Shown here: positions 27,612 to 37,072 of the stretch, piece by piece | Numbering within the stretch: the first letter of the stretch is position 1 | Layout: each line of letters opens with the position of its first letter | NCBI GenBank assembly: GCA_026196275.1 | Contig: JAPHTQ010000039.1 | Location: 1 to 57,516 of the forward strand | Direction of reading: 5' to 3' | Length of the DNA: 57,516 nt | Source: Gammaproteobacteria bacterium | GTDB lineage: Bacteria > Pseudomonadota > Gammaproteobacteria > Thiohalomonadales > Thiohalomonadaceae | Position numbers and translations under genes: made by a program | The notes under the pieces: model-generated | Told to the model about the DNA's origin: nothing | Seen by the model: the letters and a program-made list of their open reading frames with translations, nothing else | The model's database searches: none

Positions 27612-28955
27612 ATGAAAATCCATATTCTCGGTATTTGCGGCACCTTCATGGGCGGGGTGGCGCTGCTGGCCCGCTCCCTGGGGCATGAGGTCAGCGGCCA
27701 GGATGCCGGGGTCTATCCGCCGATGAGCACCCAGTTGGCCGAGCAGGGGATCACCCTGTATGAGGGATATGATCCTGGGGCGATCCCTGCGGAGGTCGAG
27801 ATGGTGGTGATTGGCAACGCCCTCTCCCGCGGCAATCCGGCGGTGGAGCATGTGCTTAACCGCGGCCTGCCCTATACCTCCGGGGCGCAGTGGCTCAGCG
27901 ACAACCTGCTTGGCGGCTGCTGGGTGCTGGCGGTGGCCGGCACCCACGGCAAGACCACCACCGCCTCGATGCTCGCCTGGATCCTGGAGTTTGCGGGGAT
28001 GAGGCCGGGCTTTCTTATTGGCGGCATCCCGCAGAATTTCGGGCTGTCCGCCCGCCGCGGTGAGACGCCGTTCTTTGTCGTCGAGGCCGACGAGTATGAC
28101 ACCGCCTTTTTCGACAAGCGCTCCAAGTTCGTTCACTACCGCCCGCGTACCCTGGTGCTGAACAACCTGGAGTTTGATCACGCCGATATTTTCCCCGACC
28201 TGGCGGCGATCCAGCGCCAGTTCCACCACCTGGTGCGTACCGTGCCGGGCGAGGGGCTGATCCTCGCCCCGGCGGGGGATGAGAACATGACCGAGGTGCT
28301 GCGGATGGGCTGCTGGACTCCGGTCGAGCCCTTCGCTGCAGAGAAGGGATGGGGGCGGCGGTTGCTGGCCGATGACGGCAGCCGTTTCGAGGTGTTGTGG
28401 TGCGGCACGTCACAGGGCGTGGTCGAGTGGGAGCTGCTGGGTGAGCACAATGTCAGCAACGCCCTGGCGGCCATCGGTGCAGCGCGTCACGCCGGTGTCC
28501 CCGCCGCCCAGGCGATCGAGGCGCTGGCCGCCTTCCGCAATGTCAAGCGGCGCATGGAGGTGCGCGGCGAGGCCGGGGGGGTAACCGTCTATGACGACTT
28601 TGCCCACCACCCTACCGCCATTGCCGCCACCCTCGACGGCCTGCGCAAGAAGGTCGGTGCTGCCCGTATCATTGCCGTGCTCGAGCCGCGATCGAACACC
28701 ATGCGGATGGGGGTGCACAGGGAGACGCTGCTGCCCTCACTGGCGGCTGCCGACCGGATCTTTATCTATGCGCCGGCGGATCTTGGCTGGGAGCTACCGG
28801 CGGGAGGGGCCGACACGGTCAGCAGCTGCAGCGATTTTGACGAGTTGCTGCAGCGGGTGTTGCAAGAGGCAAGGCCCGGCGATCACCTCCTGGTAATGAG
28901 TAACGGCGGCTTTGGTGGTATCCACGGCAAACTGTTGCAGATGCTGGCAGACTGA
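27612..28955 (+). CDS. mpl: UDP-N-acetylmuramate:L-alanyl-gamma-D-glutamyl-meso-diaminopimelate ligase
   Basis: This 447-residue Mur ligase recycles the murein tripeptide onto UDP-MurNAc. The N-terminal ICGTFMGGVALLARSLGHEV is typical of Mpl, the ATP site is GTHGKTTTASMLAW near 115-128, EADEYDTAFFDKRSK near 157-171 and YDDFAHHPTAI near 325-335 complete the catalytic regions. Length matches Mpl (about 450). Confidence 0.95.
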   Translation: MKIHILGICGTFMGGVALLARSLGHEVSGQDAGVYPPMSTQLAEQGITLYEGYDPGAIPAEVEMVVIGNALSRGNPAVEHVLNRGLPYTSGAQWLSDNLLGGCWVLAVAGTHGKTTTASMLAWILEFAGMRPGFLIGGIPQNFGLSARRGETPFFVVEADEYDTAFFDKRSKFVHYRPRTLVLNNLEFDHADIFPDLAAIQRQFHHLVRTVPGEGLILAPAGDENMTEVLRMGCWTPVEPFAAEKGWGRRLLADDGSRFEVLWCGTSQGVVEWELLGEHNVSNALAAIGAARHAGVPAAQAIEALAAFRNVKRRMEVRGEAGGVTVYDDFAHHPTAIAATLDGLRKKVGAARIIAVLEPRSNTMRMGVHRETLLPSLAAADRIFIYAPADLGWELPAGGADTVSSCSDFDELLQRVLQEARPGDHLLVMSNGGFGGIHGKLLQMLAD

Positions 28956-29048
28956 TCACTGAAGAAATTGAGAGGCGCAGAGATTTCCCCTGAGCCGTTG
29001 CAGCGACTATCCTGAAGGCAACAGAATAACCGAACCACCATTACTGCT

Positions 29049-29678
29049 ATGCCGATACCTGCCGACACCGTCTCCCTTGCTATTACCGGCGCCTCGGGTG
29101 CCCCCTATGGTCTGCGCCTGCTCGAGTCCCTGCTGGGTGCCGGCAAACGGGTCTATCTGATGGTCTCGGCGCCGGCACAGGTGGTGCTGGCCACCGAAAC
29201 CACACTTAAGGTACCGGGGCGTCCCGAGGCGATGCAGCGCTTTTTCAGCGACCACTTCTCTGCCGGGCCGGGGCAGCTGGAGGTCTTCGGTCGTGAGCAG
29301 TGGATGGCGCCGGTAGCCAGCGGTTCGAGTGCGCCCTCCTCGATGGTGATCTGCCCCTGCTCCACCAGCACCCTCTCCTCAGTGGCCAGCGGGGCGAGCA
29401 ATACCCTGATCGAACGGGCGGCCGATGTGATGCTCAAGGAGCGGCGGCAGCTCATCATGGTGGTGCGCGAGATGCCGCTGTCGGCGATCCACCTGGAACA
29501 CATGCTCAAGCTGGCGCAGCTGGGGGTGACCATCATGCCCGCCTCGCCCGGTTTCTATCATCAGCCGCAGACGGTGGAGGATATGGTTGATTTCGTGGTG
29601 GCGCGGGTGCTGGACCACCTGGGCATCGCGCAACAGTTGGCGCCCCGCTGGGGTGAGGCGGCACAGGGCGGCCAGTGA
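29049..29678 (+). CDS. ubiX: Flavin prenyltransferase UbiX
   Basis: This 209-residue enzyme attaches a dimethylallyl unit to FMN to make the prenylated cofactor of UbiD decarboxylases in ubiquinone synthesis. [14 protein letters not shown] near 13-26, the [17 protein letters not shown] segment near 101-117 and [16 protein letters not shown] near 136-151 match the family. Its TGA overlaps the ATG of the next gene (TGATG). Confidence 0.95.
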   Translation: MPIPADTVSLAITGASGAPYGLRLLESLLGAGKRVYLMVSAPAQVVLATETTLKVPGRPEAMQRFFSDHFSAGPGQLEVFGREQWMAPVASGSSAPSSMVICPCSTSTLSSVASGASNTLIERAADVMLKERRQLIMVVREMPLSAIHLEHMLKLAQLGVTIMPASPGFYHQPQTVEDMVDFVVARVLDHLGIAQQLAPRWGEAAQGGQ

Positions 29679-30268
29679 TGCACCGGCACACGATCCCCAT
29701 TTTTCCCCTGCACTCGGTGCTGTTTCCCGGCGGACCGCTGGCGCTGCGCATCTTCGAGGCGCGTTACCTGGATATGGTTAGCCGCTGCCTGCGTGAGGAG
29801 AGCGGTTTCGGCGTGGCGCTGATTCGGGAGGGGCATGAGGTGGGGCAGGCCGCGGAGGTTTACGAGGTGGGCACTCTGGGACGGATCAGCTACTGGGAGC
29901 AGCGCAAGGACGGGCTGCTCGGGATTACGCTAAAAGGTGAACGGCGTTTTCGCATTCTCGATAGTGAAGTGGCGGAGAACCAGCTGCTTGTCGCCGAGGT
30001 GGAGCTGTTGCCCAATCCACCGGCAGTGCCACTGCCGGAGAAGTACCAGCATCTGGCCGGCTTGCTGGGGCGGATGCTCACCGAGCTGGACCAACCCTAT
30101 TCCAGTCTGGTTCGGGAGCTGGACAATGCCGAGTGGGTCGGGGCACGGTTGGCGGAGCTGCTGCCGCTGGAGCTGGTACAGAAGCAGCGGCTGCTGCTTG
30201 AGGAGGATCCACTGCGGCGGCTGGAGCGGCTGGAGGATCACCTGGCGGGGCAACTTGGACTCAGGTGA
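29678..30268 (+). CDS. LON substrate-binding-domain protein
   Basis: This 196-residue protein consists of a stand-alone Lon N-terminal (substrate-binding) domain: IPIFPLHSVLFPGGPLALRIFEARYLDMV near the start, then VGTLGRI and ERRFRIL. There is no AAA or protease domain. Such proteins are common in proteobacteria and their role is unknown. The ATG at 29678 overlaps the ubiX stop; a GTG at 29675 is an alternative. Confidence 0.85.
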   Translation: MHRHTIPIFPLHSVLFPGGPLALRIFEARYLDMVSRCLREESGFGVALIREGHEVGQAAEVYEVGTLGRISYWEQRKDGLLGITLKGERRFRILDSEVAENQLLVAEVELLPNPPAVPLPEKYQHLAGLLGRMLTELDQPYSSLVRELDNAEWVGARLAELLPLELVQKQRLLLEEDPLRRLERLEDHLAGQLGLR

Positions 30269-30384
30269 GCGCGGGACCACTGTTTTCTGGCACGGCTTGG
30301 GCGACATCGGACGTTCGCTGAATGTGTGCCTAGGGATTATGTACTATACTGAAATAGGTAGGTATATCCCTATGGAAGGAGAAC

Positions 30385-30786
30385 ATGATGAAGCGTAACT
30401 ATCGGATAAAACAGGTAGGGGTGATGCTGCTTTCAGTGGCACTGTTGGGGGGACAGCTGACCCCGGCCTATGCGGCGATGACCTCCACCACGACACTGCT
30501 GCAACAGGAGCAGCGTGCGTTTGAGCGGAGCCAGTTGCTGGAGGCGCTGGAGCGCGAGTCGGTACAGACACAGCTGCGCGAGCTTGGCGTCGATGCCGAG
30601 GCGGCAAAACAGCGGGTGGCGGCAATGACCGATGGAGAGATCCGTCAGCTTAATGCGCGCCTTGCCGAGATGCCTGCCGGGGGCGATATCCTTGGTGCCG
30701 TGCTGGTAGTCTTTATCGTCCTGGTGATCACCGATATGCTGGGGGCGACGGACGTCTTTCCGTTCGTAAAATCGGTCAACAACTGA
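30385..30786 (+). CDS. PA2779-family small membrane protein
   Basis: This 133-residue protein has a signal peptide or N-terminal anchor (VGVMLLSVALLGGQLTPAYA), a helical middle with LRELGVDAEAAKQRVAAMTD near 67-86, and a C-terminal hydrophobic span (ILGAVLVVFIVLVITDML). This layout matches the PA2779 family. A strong GGAAGGAGAA site precedes the ATG. It is directly followed, one base after its stop, by its usual partner, the PA2778-type peptidase, so the two form an operon. Confidence 0.8.
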   Translation: MMKRNYRIKQVGVMLLSVALLGGQLTPAYAAMTSTTTLLQQEQRAFERSQLLEALERESVQTQLRELGVDAEAAKQRVAAMTDGEIRQLNARLAEMPAGGDILGAVLVVFIVLVITDMLGATDVFPFVKSVNN

Positions 30787-30787
30787 G

Positions 30788-31777
30788 TTGCCTGTTTCCC
30801 TGCACAGGGCCGGCCGCCCGGCCGGCCTTCTCCTGCTATGCCTGCTTTTGACCGCCTGTAGTTATACGGGGCAGAGTACCCGCCTGCAGCAGTCCCCCCC
30901 GGAGCTCCTACCTTCACGTCATGAGCTTGTGTCCACCCCCTTTTTCCCCCAGCAGCGCTATCAGTGCGGTCCGGCGGCACTGGCTACCGTGCTGGGCGTC
31001 CAGGGTAGCCGGGTCCATCCTGATGAGCTGGTGGATAAGGTCTATCTGCCGGCGCGCCAGGGGAGTGTGCCGTTGGAGATGGAAGCGGCGGCACGTAGTT
31101 ACGGCATGCTGGTCTATCCGTTGGAACCGCAACTGGAGGTGCTGCTGAGCGAGGTGGCGGCGGGACACCCGGTGCTGGTGTTGCAGAATCTGGGGCTCTC
31201 CTGGTGGCCGCGCTGGCACTATGCAGTGGTGGTAGGTTATGACCTGGTCGAGCGAGAGATGGTGCTGCGCTCGGGGGAGACGCGCCGCTACCGCGTGGCC
31301 ATGAGGGTGTTCGAGAGGACCTGGCAGCGCGCCGAATACTGGGGACGCGTGATCCTGACGCCCGGCGAGATGCCGGCTACTGCCAAGCCCTTGCCCTATC
31401 TTCGCGCCGCCCTGGCGCTGGAGCAGAGTCGACAGGAGCGTGCCGCGTTGACCGGCTATCGGGCTGCCACCGACAGGTGGCCGGAGTCTGCGCTTGCCTG
31501 GCTGTCACGGGGCAATCTGGCCTACCGTCTGGAGGCCTACGCTGAGGCGGAGCAGAGTTTTCGTGATGGTCTTGTCGCCTCACCGGAGCAGGCCGATCTA
31601 TGGAACAACCTGGGCTATGTCCTGGCAGCACGGGGTTGTGGTGCCGCGGCCCTGACGGCGCTGCAGTGTGCGATCGCGTTGCAACCGGATAATTCCCTCT
31701 ACCGTGAGAGTCTCCACGAGCTGGAGGCTGCTGTGGCGCAGGGTGAACGGTGTGAACCCATCTCCTGTCCGTTCTGA
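30788..31777 (+). CDS. PA2778-family C39-like cysteine peptidase lipoprotein with TPR
   Basis: This 329-residue protein begins at a TTG one base after the previous stop. It has a lipobox (LLTAC) giving an acylated cysteine near 24, a C39-like peptidase domain with QCGPAALATVL near 59-69 and the catalytic histidine in WHYAVVVGYD near 143-152, and TPR-like helices from about 230 to 310. It probably acts at the periplasmic face of the envelope on a substrate linked with its PA2779 partner. The substrate is unknown. The TTG is inferred; no ATG exists before the lipobox. Confidence 0.85.
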   Translation: MPVSLHRAGRPAGLLLLCLLLTACSYTGQSTRLQQSPPELLPSRHELVSTPFFPQQRYQCGPAALATVLGVQGSRVHPDELVDKVYLPARQGSVPLEMEAAARSYGMLVYPLEPQLEVLLSEVAAGHPVLVLQNLGLSWWPRWHYAVVVGYDLVEREMVLRSGETRRYRVAMRVFERTWQRAEYWGRVILTPGEMPATAKPLPYLRAALALEQSRQERAALTGYRAATDRWPESALAWLSRGNLAYRLEAYAEAEQSFRDGLVASPEQADLWNNLGYVLAARGCGAAALTALQCAIALQPDNSLYRESLHELEAAVAQGERCEPISCPF

Positions 31778-31808
31778 CACGGGATTTTTGATGCTGGCCT
31801 TTTCGTAG

Positions 31809-33797
31809 CTATTCGGCGTCTGCTCCGAGCAGCAGCCCCTCACCACTCCAGCCGGGCAGTGTGCTGTCACGTTCAAAGCGCTTTATCGGCAGCGTCAGTG
31901 GGAAGCGCAGGAACTGTTGCAGTGCGGTGTCGAAGTCGTTGTCGGTGCGCGGGGCGGTCAGCCCGTTTTGGGTTACCGGCTGCAGCCAGGCAATGTTACC
32001 CAGCCACAGCGGCTGTTGTGACGGTTCCAACCGGTAGTGGCTGGGCCACAGGCGCAGGGTCAGCAGCCGCCGGTTTGCCTCATCCTCCCTGACCAACAGC
32101 AGAGTCTCGTTGTGGCCGTCGTGCACCTGTGGCAGAACCGGCATAATGGCAAGTGGCGTATCGGGGTTGAGCCAGGCCAGCCAGCTCAGCGGGGTGACCT
32201 CCGGCGGTCGCCGCCAGCCCAGCGCGCTCAGTTGCTGGCGTAGTGCCTGCGGATCACCGGCAAACTGCAGGTTCAGCGGGTGGTTGTTGTAACCTCGAAG
32301 ATCGGCGCGGTAGGCCGGCACGGTTTGCCAGCCATTGCGCCACCAGTCGCTGGCGCTCAGTGAGGTTGTCTCCACCTGGCGGGCGTAGCGTTGCAACTGT
32401 TGTTCGTGGTTCTGCACGTTGTGCCAGATGCCGGCGACAGCCAGAGCCAGCAGGGCCACGACGGCGAGCCTGCCGCTGGCGATGTGCTCCGCCGGATGGT
32501 GGCGGTAGCCGATCCCCAGCAGTGCGACCCAGGCCAGCCCCAGTGTCATCGCCCCCAGTGCTCCCGATAGTCGTGAAGCGCCCAGATAGAGTTGCGCCAG
32601 GGCAATACCACCGAGCAGGGTGCAGGCCAGGGCATAGACACGCCAACGCCTGTGCTCATGCCGCTCCCGAGCGATAAACACGGCAAGAAATCCGTAGACT
32701 GCGATCGCGCTCATCAGCTGCCCGCTGTGCAGCGGTGTACCGGGACTGCCTTGCGTCGCCGCCTCCAACCACCGCAGGTTGAGGCTGAGCAGGAAGCCGA
32801 TCCCTATCGCTGCCAGCCAGTGTTTCGCGGCGTGGTGGTAGTGGCGGCGCCACAGCCAGGCAAAGACCACCAGCGACAGCGGCAGCAAAACCTGCCACTC
32901 GCCCAGCTGAGACAATGTCACGAAAAAACTGTCCATCAGCGGTGTGCGCAGCGAGCCGAACGTATTGAGCAGGTAAGCGTCCAGTTGAGATAGCACTCCC
33001 TCGTGCCCGCTGGCATGTGCCACCAGAGCAAACAGGGTGGAGGCGATCAGCAACAGCACTGCCAGTAGCGTCAGCCCGCGTGCCTCGGGGTGTTCCGGAT
33101 CGAGCAGCGAGGCGGGGATTTCACCCATCAGCGGATGGAGACGGGCCCAGGCGAGGCTCTGCTGGAGTAGGGGATAGGCGTGGCGGTGTAACCGGTTAAA
33201 CAGCAGACGCAGTAGCCACAGGGCAACAAACAGCACCCCCAGCAGGGTGCCGGTGAGCACCGCCAGGCGCGAGGCCACCTCGGAGGCCAGTCCCAGTGAG
33301 GTGGCGAAGAGAATGCCGGGGAAAACATAGACCGGGGCCCATAGAACGCCCGAGAGGATATTGAACAGCGCAAAGCGGCGTGTCGGCATCTCCAGCATGC
33401 CGGCCACGGCAGGGATCACCGGACGGATAGGGCCGATGAAACGCCCGAGCAGGATGCTCTTGCCACCATGGCGATAGAAAAAGTGGGTGGCACCGGCGAT
33501 CAACTCGGGATGGTTGCGCAGTGGCCACAGGGTCTTGACACGCATGTGGTAGCGCCTTCCCAGCCAGAAGCTGACCCCATCACCGGCGATAGCCCCCGCC
33601 GCCGCCCAGATGAGGGTCGGCCACAGCGGCAGGGCACCGCTGCCGACCAGGGCGCCGATACCGAACATCATCGCCGCCCCGGGCAGAATCAGCCCCACCA
33701 GCGCCAGCGATTCGAAAAAGGCGATAAGGAATATCCCCAGCCCGGCCCAGGCCGGGTTGGCACCTATCCAGCTAAACAGGCTGTTAATCGCTTCCAT
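31809..33797 (-). CDS. DedA / PAP2-like / LssY C-terminal fusion membrane protein
   Basis: This 662-residue protein fuses an N-terminal DedA/VTT domain (about 1-200, with FFESLALVGLILPG and GRFIGPIRPVIPAVAG), a PAP2-like membrane domain (about 230-445), and a LssY-type soluble C-terminus (about 470-650). In the PAP2 part, the PSGH and SR-x5-H-x3-D motifs appear as LHSGQL and SRLSGALGAMT, so the catalytic histidines are missing and phosphatase activity is doubtful. DedA proteins move lipid carriers across the inner membrane. Confidence 0.87.
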   Translation of the reverse strand: MEAINSLFSWIGANPAWAGLGIFLIAFFESLALVGLILPGAAMMFGIGALVGSGALPLWPTLIWAAAGAIAGDGVSFWLGRRYHMRVKTLWPLRNHPELIAGATHFFYRHGGKSILLGRFIGPIRPVIPAVAGMLEMPTRRFALFNILSGVLWAPVYVFPGILFATSLGLASEVASRLAVLTGTLLGVLFVALWLLRLLFNRLHRHAYPLLQQSLAWARLHPLMGEIPASLLDPEHPEARGLTLLAVLLLIASTLFALVAHASGHEGVLSQLDAYLLNTFGSLRTPLMDSFFVTLSQLGEWQVLLPLSLVVFAWLWRRHYHHAAKHWLAAIGIGFLLSLNLRWLEAATQGSPGTPLHSGQLMSAIAVYGFLAVFIARERHEHRRWRVYALACTLLGGIALAQLYLGASRLSGALGAMTLGLAWVALLGIGYRHHPAEHIASGRLAVVALLALAVAGIWHNVQNHEQQLQRYARQVETTSLSASDWWRNGWQTVPAYRADLRGYNNHPLNLQFAGDPQALRQQLSALGWRRPPEVTPLSWLAWLNPDTPLAIMPVLPQVHDGHNETLLLVREDEANRRLLTLRLWPSHYRLEPSQQPLWLGNIAWLQPVTQNGLTAPRTDNDFDTALQQFLRFPLTLPIKRFERDSTLPGWSGEGLLLGADAE

Positions 33798-33916
33798 GCC
33801 TCTATTCTAACGGTGGTTGGGGCTGGGGGGAGAATTCTTGCAATTATCGGTATCTCCCGGACCAGTGAGCCACTCTCCAGGCCCTGCCTCTGGGATAAAG
33901 TCCGTTCTCATACGGA

Positions 33917-33943
33917 CAAAAGCCGCTCGACGAGCGGCTTTTG
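33917..33943 (-). terminator. Terminator after hemL
   Basis: CAAAAGCCGCTCG pairs with CGAGCGGCTTTTG with almost no loop beyond the central A. T-runs flank both sides, so it may work in both directions. Confidence 0.85.
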
Positions 33944-33964
33944 TGATTGTGACGCTCCTCGCCG

Positions 33965-35248
33965 TTACAGGCTGGCGAGCACCCTTCCCGCCGCGGCAAT
34001 GGTCTCCTCGATATCCGCGTCGCTGTGAGCGGCGGAGACGAAGCCGGCCTCGAAGGCAGAGGGGGCGAGATAGACCCCTTCGTTGAGCATTCCGTGGAAG
34101 AAGAGCTTGAAGCGATCGGCGTTGCACCGCTCCACCGCCTGACCGAAGGCGGTGATCTTCTCCTCTTCGGTGAAGAACAGGCCGAACATGCCGCCGACAT
34201 GGTTCTCGCTCATCGGGATACCGGTCTTCTTCGCCTCGCCCATGATGCCTGTGACCAGTTTCTCCACCTTGGCGCTGAGCCCCTCGTAGAAGTCGGGCTG
34301 CTCAGCCAGCTTGAGTGTGGCCAGCCCGGCGGCCATCGCCACCGGATTGCCGGAGAGGGTACCGGCCTGATAGACAGGGCCGAGAGGCGAGATCTTTTCC
34401 ATGATCTCGCGCTTGCCGCCGAAGGCGCCCACCGGCATGCCGCCGCCGACCACTTTGCCCAGGGTGGTCATGTCGGGCCTGACGCCGTAGTGGGCCTGGG
34501 CGCCGCCGAGGGCGACGCGGAAGCCGGTCATCACCTCGTCGAAGATCAGCACGCTGCCGTACTCGTCGCACACCTCACGCAGTCCTTCGAGAAACCCGGG
34601 CAGCGGCGGGATGCAGTTCATGTTGCCGGCCACCGGCTCGACGATGATGCAGGCGACCTGGCCGCCGATGTGGCTGAACGCCTCCTTCACCTTCTCGATG
34701 TCATTGAACGGCAGGGTGACGGTGTGCTCGGCCAGCGCCGCCGGCACCCCTGGGGAGTTGGGCACGCCCAGGGTCAGGGCGCCGGAGCCGGCCTTGACCA
34801 GCAGAGAGTCGGAGTGGCCGTGGTAGCACCCCTCGAACTTGACGATCTTGTCGCGGCCGGTATAGCCGCGGGCGAGACGGATGGCGCTCATGGTCGCCTC
34901 GGTGCCGGAGCTGACCATGCGCACCATCTCCATCGAAGGCACCAGCTCGCACAGCTTGTCCGCCATCACCGTCTCGATCACGGTGGGCGCGCCGAAGGAG
35001 AGGCCGCTGGCGGCAGTCTCCTGCACCGCTTTGATCACCGCCGGGTGGGCGTGGCCGGCGACCATCGGCCCCCAGGAGGCGACGTAGTCGATGTACTTCT
35101 GGTCCGATTCGGAGAAGGTGTAGGCACCCTCGGCGCGCTTGATGAAGATCGGCTCGCCACCGACGCCCTTGAAGGCGCGGACCGGCGAGTTGACGCCGCC
35201 GGGGATGTGCTTCTGGGCGGCTTCAAAAAGTTCGTGTGAATGCGGCAT
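33965..35248 (-). CDS. hemL: Glutamate-1-semialdehyde 2,1-aminomutase
   Basis: This 427-residue PLP enzyme makes 5-aminolevulinate in the C5 heme pathway. [17 protein letters not shown] near 15-31, [17 protein letters not shown] near 117-133, [10 protein letters not shown] near 242-251 and the PLP lysine in [18 protein letters not shown] near 267-284 are diagnostic. The start at 35248 ([12 protein letters not shown]) has AGGAAT upstream; an in-frame ATG at 35278 is less likely. Confidence 0.97.
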   Translation of the reverse strand: MPHSHELFEAAQKHIPGGVNSPVRAFKGVGGEPIFIKRAEGAYTFSESDQKYIDYVASWGPMVAGHAHPAVIKAVQETAASGLSFGAPTVIETVMADKLCELVPSMEMVRMVSSGTEATMSAIRLARGYTGRDKIVKFEGCYHGHSDSLLVKAGSGALTLGVPNSPGVPAALAEHTVTLPFNDIEKVKEAFSHIGGQVACIIVEPVAGNMNCIPPLPGFLEGLREVCDEYGSVLIFDEVMTGFRVALGGAQAHYGVRPDMTTLGKVVGGGMPVGAFGGKREIMEKISPLGPVYQAGTLSGNPVAMAAGLATLKLAEQPDFYEGLSAKVEKLVTGIMGEAKKTGIPMSENHVGGMFGLFFTEEEKITAFGQAVERCNADRFKLFFHGMLNEGVYLAPSAFEAGFVSAAHSDADIEETIAAAGRVLASL

Positions 35249-35272
35249 GGTTAGATTCCTGTTTGTCTGAAT

Positions 35273-35408
35273 TTTCACCGCAGAGACGCAAAGGCGCAGA
35301 GAGGGTTAAAAACAGCAATGAATGTGTCACCGATAGCGTGTGGATATTCTGGCTGCCTGTGGGTACGTATGCGTTTTAACCTTTGCGCCTTTGCGCCTTT
35401 GCGGTTAA
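35273..35408. repeat. Paired inverted CGCAAAG-type repeat element, copy D
   Basis: The left arm (35273-35302) reads TTCACCGCAGAGACGCAAAG and on; the right arm (35373-35408) has three tandem CTTTGCGC-like units and includes the thiE stop codon itself. It fills the gap between hemL and thiE. Confidence 0.75.
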
Positions 35409-36034
35409 TGGGTTTCAAAAAGCTTGCTGATGCTCTCGGCGGCGCCGCGGATATCTGCTTGACCGAAGATGCCGTTGATCACGGCGAGCAGGTCGGCGCC
35501 GGCCTCGACCAGTGGTGCGCCATTGTCGGCGGTGATACCGCCGATGGCAACCACCGGGATGGCCAGTTGCTGTTTGGCCTGGCGAAGCAGTTCCACCTCC
35601 GCCTTGAGCGCATCGGGCTTGGTGGGGGAGGGATGAAAGCTGCCGAAGGCGACATAGTCGGCACCGGCCTGTTCCGCCTCGATGGCGCGTTGCAGATCGT
35701 TGTAACAGGAGACCCCGATAATGGCGTTGTCGCCGAGCCGGGCGCGGGCAGCGGCGATGTCGTGATCGTCCTTGCCCAGGTGGACTCCCTTGGCCATCAC
35801 CTGTACCGCCAACTCCACATCGTCGTTGATGATCAGCGGGACACCCAGTGGCCGGCACATGTTGTTCAGGTCGGAGGCCTCCCACTGGCGGCGCATCACA
35901 TCGTCGCCCTTGTCACGATACTGGATCATCACCGCGCCGCCCTGAATGGCCAGGGCGACCGCCTCGACCATCTGTTCGGGCGAGAGCAGTTTGCTGTCGG
36001 TAATGGCATAGAGTCCGTGTGGTACGGCTGTCAT
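35405..36034 (-). CDS. thiE: Thiamine-phosphate synthase
   Basis: This 209-residue TIM-barrel enzyme joins HMP-PP and thiazole phosphate to thiamine phosphate. YAITDSKLL near 9-17, IQYRDKGDD near 36-44, LIINDDVELA near 66-75, GVHLGKDDHD near 83-92, YVAFGSFHPSPTK near 132-144 and AIGGI near 174 cover the active site. The start at 36034 (MTAVPHGLYAITD) has AAGGTT upstream. The end of the coding region lies inside a repeat arm. It follows thiD by 7 bases. Confidence 0.96.
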   Translation of the reverse strand: MTAVPHGLYAITDSKLLSPEQMVEAVALAIQGGAVMIQYRDKGDDVMRRQWEASDLNNMCRPLGVPLIINDDVELAVQVMAKGVHLGKDDHDIAAARARLGDNAIIGVSCYNDLQRAIEAEQAGADYVAFGSFHPSPTKPDALKAEVELLRQAKQQLAIPVVAIGGITADNGAPLVEAGADLLAVINGIFGQADIRGAAESISKLFETH

Positions 36035-36041
36035 GGGAACC

Positions 36042-36842
36042 TTACTCCTCTTCACTGCGCGCCCAGAAAAGGCGATTGGGGTGGTGTTGGCCGAGACCGA
36101 GACGAAAGCCGTGCTTGAGGCTCTCCCAGGTGTACTCCTGCGCCTCGTGGATGGCGGTGAACGGCTCCAGCCCCTGCGCCAGCAGGCCGGCAATGCTCGA
36201 GGCGAGGGTGCAGCCGGAGCCGTGGTAGCTGTGTGGCAGCCGATCCCAGGAGAAGGTCTCCAGTAGGCGGTGGTTGCCGTAGAGGCGGTTGTCCACCGTT
36301 TCGCTGTTCTCATGGCTGCCGGTGATGAGCACCAGTTCGCAGCCGCCATCAAGCAGCTCCTGGGCACAGGCATCGAGGGTGTCCGCCTCGTGAGCCAGGG
36401 CGCGGGCCTCTTCGCTGTTGGGGGTGAGTACCGTGGCGTAGGGAAAGAGCAGTTCACGCATCGCCGACTGCATCTCCTCGCCGGAGAGGTGGGTGCCGCC
36501 GCCAGCGCGCAGGATCGGGTCGAGTACCACCGGGATGTCGGGGTAGTCGTGCAGGATGGAGTGGATCACCTCGATGATCTCCACGCTGCCGGTAAGACCG
36601 ATCTTGAACGCCGCCACCGGCATATCCTCCAGCACCGCACGCGCCTGCTCCACCACCAGCGTCGGCTCTACCGGCACCACCCGCTGTACGTTCTGCGTAT
36701 CCTGCACCGTCAACGCGGTGATCACCGGTGCCGCCTGCGCGCCCATGCTGGCGATCGCCTCGATGTCGGCCTGAATGCCGGCGCCGCCGCTCGGGTCGTT
36801 GCCGGCAAAGCTCATTACCACGGGAATTTTGTATTGGCTCAT
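36042..36842 (-). CDS. thiD: Hydroxymethylpyrimidine/phosphomethylpyrimidine kinase
   Basis: This 266-residue ribokinase-family enzyme phosphorylates HMP twice to supply ThiE. AGNDPSGGAGIQADIEA near 14-30 and the anion hole GSGCTLASSIAG near 208-219 are diagnostic. It forms an operon with thiE, which uses its product. Confidence 0.96.
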   Translation of the reverse strand: MSQYKIPVVMSFAGNDPSGGAGIQADIEAIASMGAQAAPVITALTVQDTQNVQRVVPVEPTLVVEQARAVLEDMPVAAFKIGLTGSVEIIEVIHSILHDYPDIPVVLDPILRAGGGTHLSGEEMQSAMRELLFPYATVLTPNSEEARALAHEADTLDACAQELLDGGCELVLITGSHENSETVDNRLYGNHRLLETFSWDRLPHSYHGSGCTLASSIAGLLAQGLEPFTAIHEAQEYTWESLKHGFRLGLGQHHPNRLFWARSEEE

Positions 36843-36862
36843 GGTTGTCTCAATAAAAATAT

Positions 36863-37069
36863 TTCACCGCAAAGACGCAGAGGGCGCAAAGGGAGTAAAA
36901 GCGTTTTCCCTGCCTGCCCTCCTCTGGGCGTATTGATTTTAGCTGTTGCGTGTGTGGCTATCTGCATATATATGTTTTTTTATGAAGCATTTCTGTGCTG
37001 AAACCTCAGGCACCAATCAATGCTTGTTAGCGTTTTTTCCTTCGCGTCCTTTGCGTCTTTTCGGTGAAC
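36863..37069. repeat. Paired inverted CGCAAAG-type repeat element, copy E
   Basis: The left arm (36863-36893) reads TTCACCGCAAAGACGCAGAG and on; the right arm (37039-37069) reads GCGTCCTTTGCGTC and ends TCGGTGAAC. The core between the arms is AT-rich with no ORF. The right arm ends 3 bases before the stop codon of the aldolase gene. Confidence 0.8.
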
Positions 37070-37072
37070 AAT

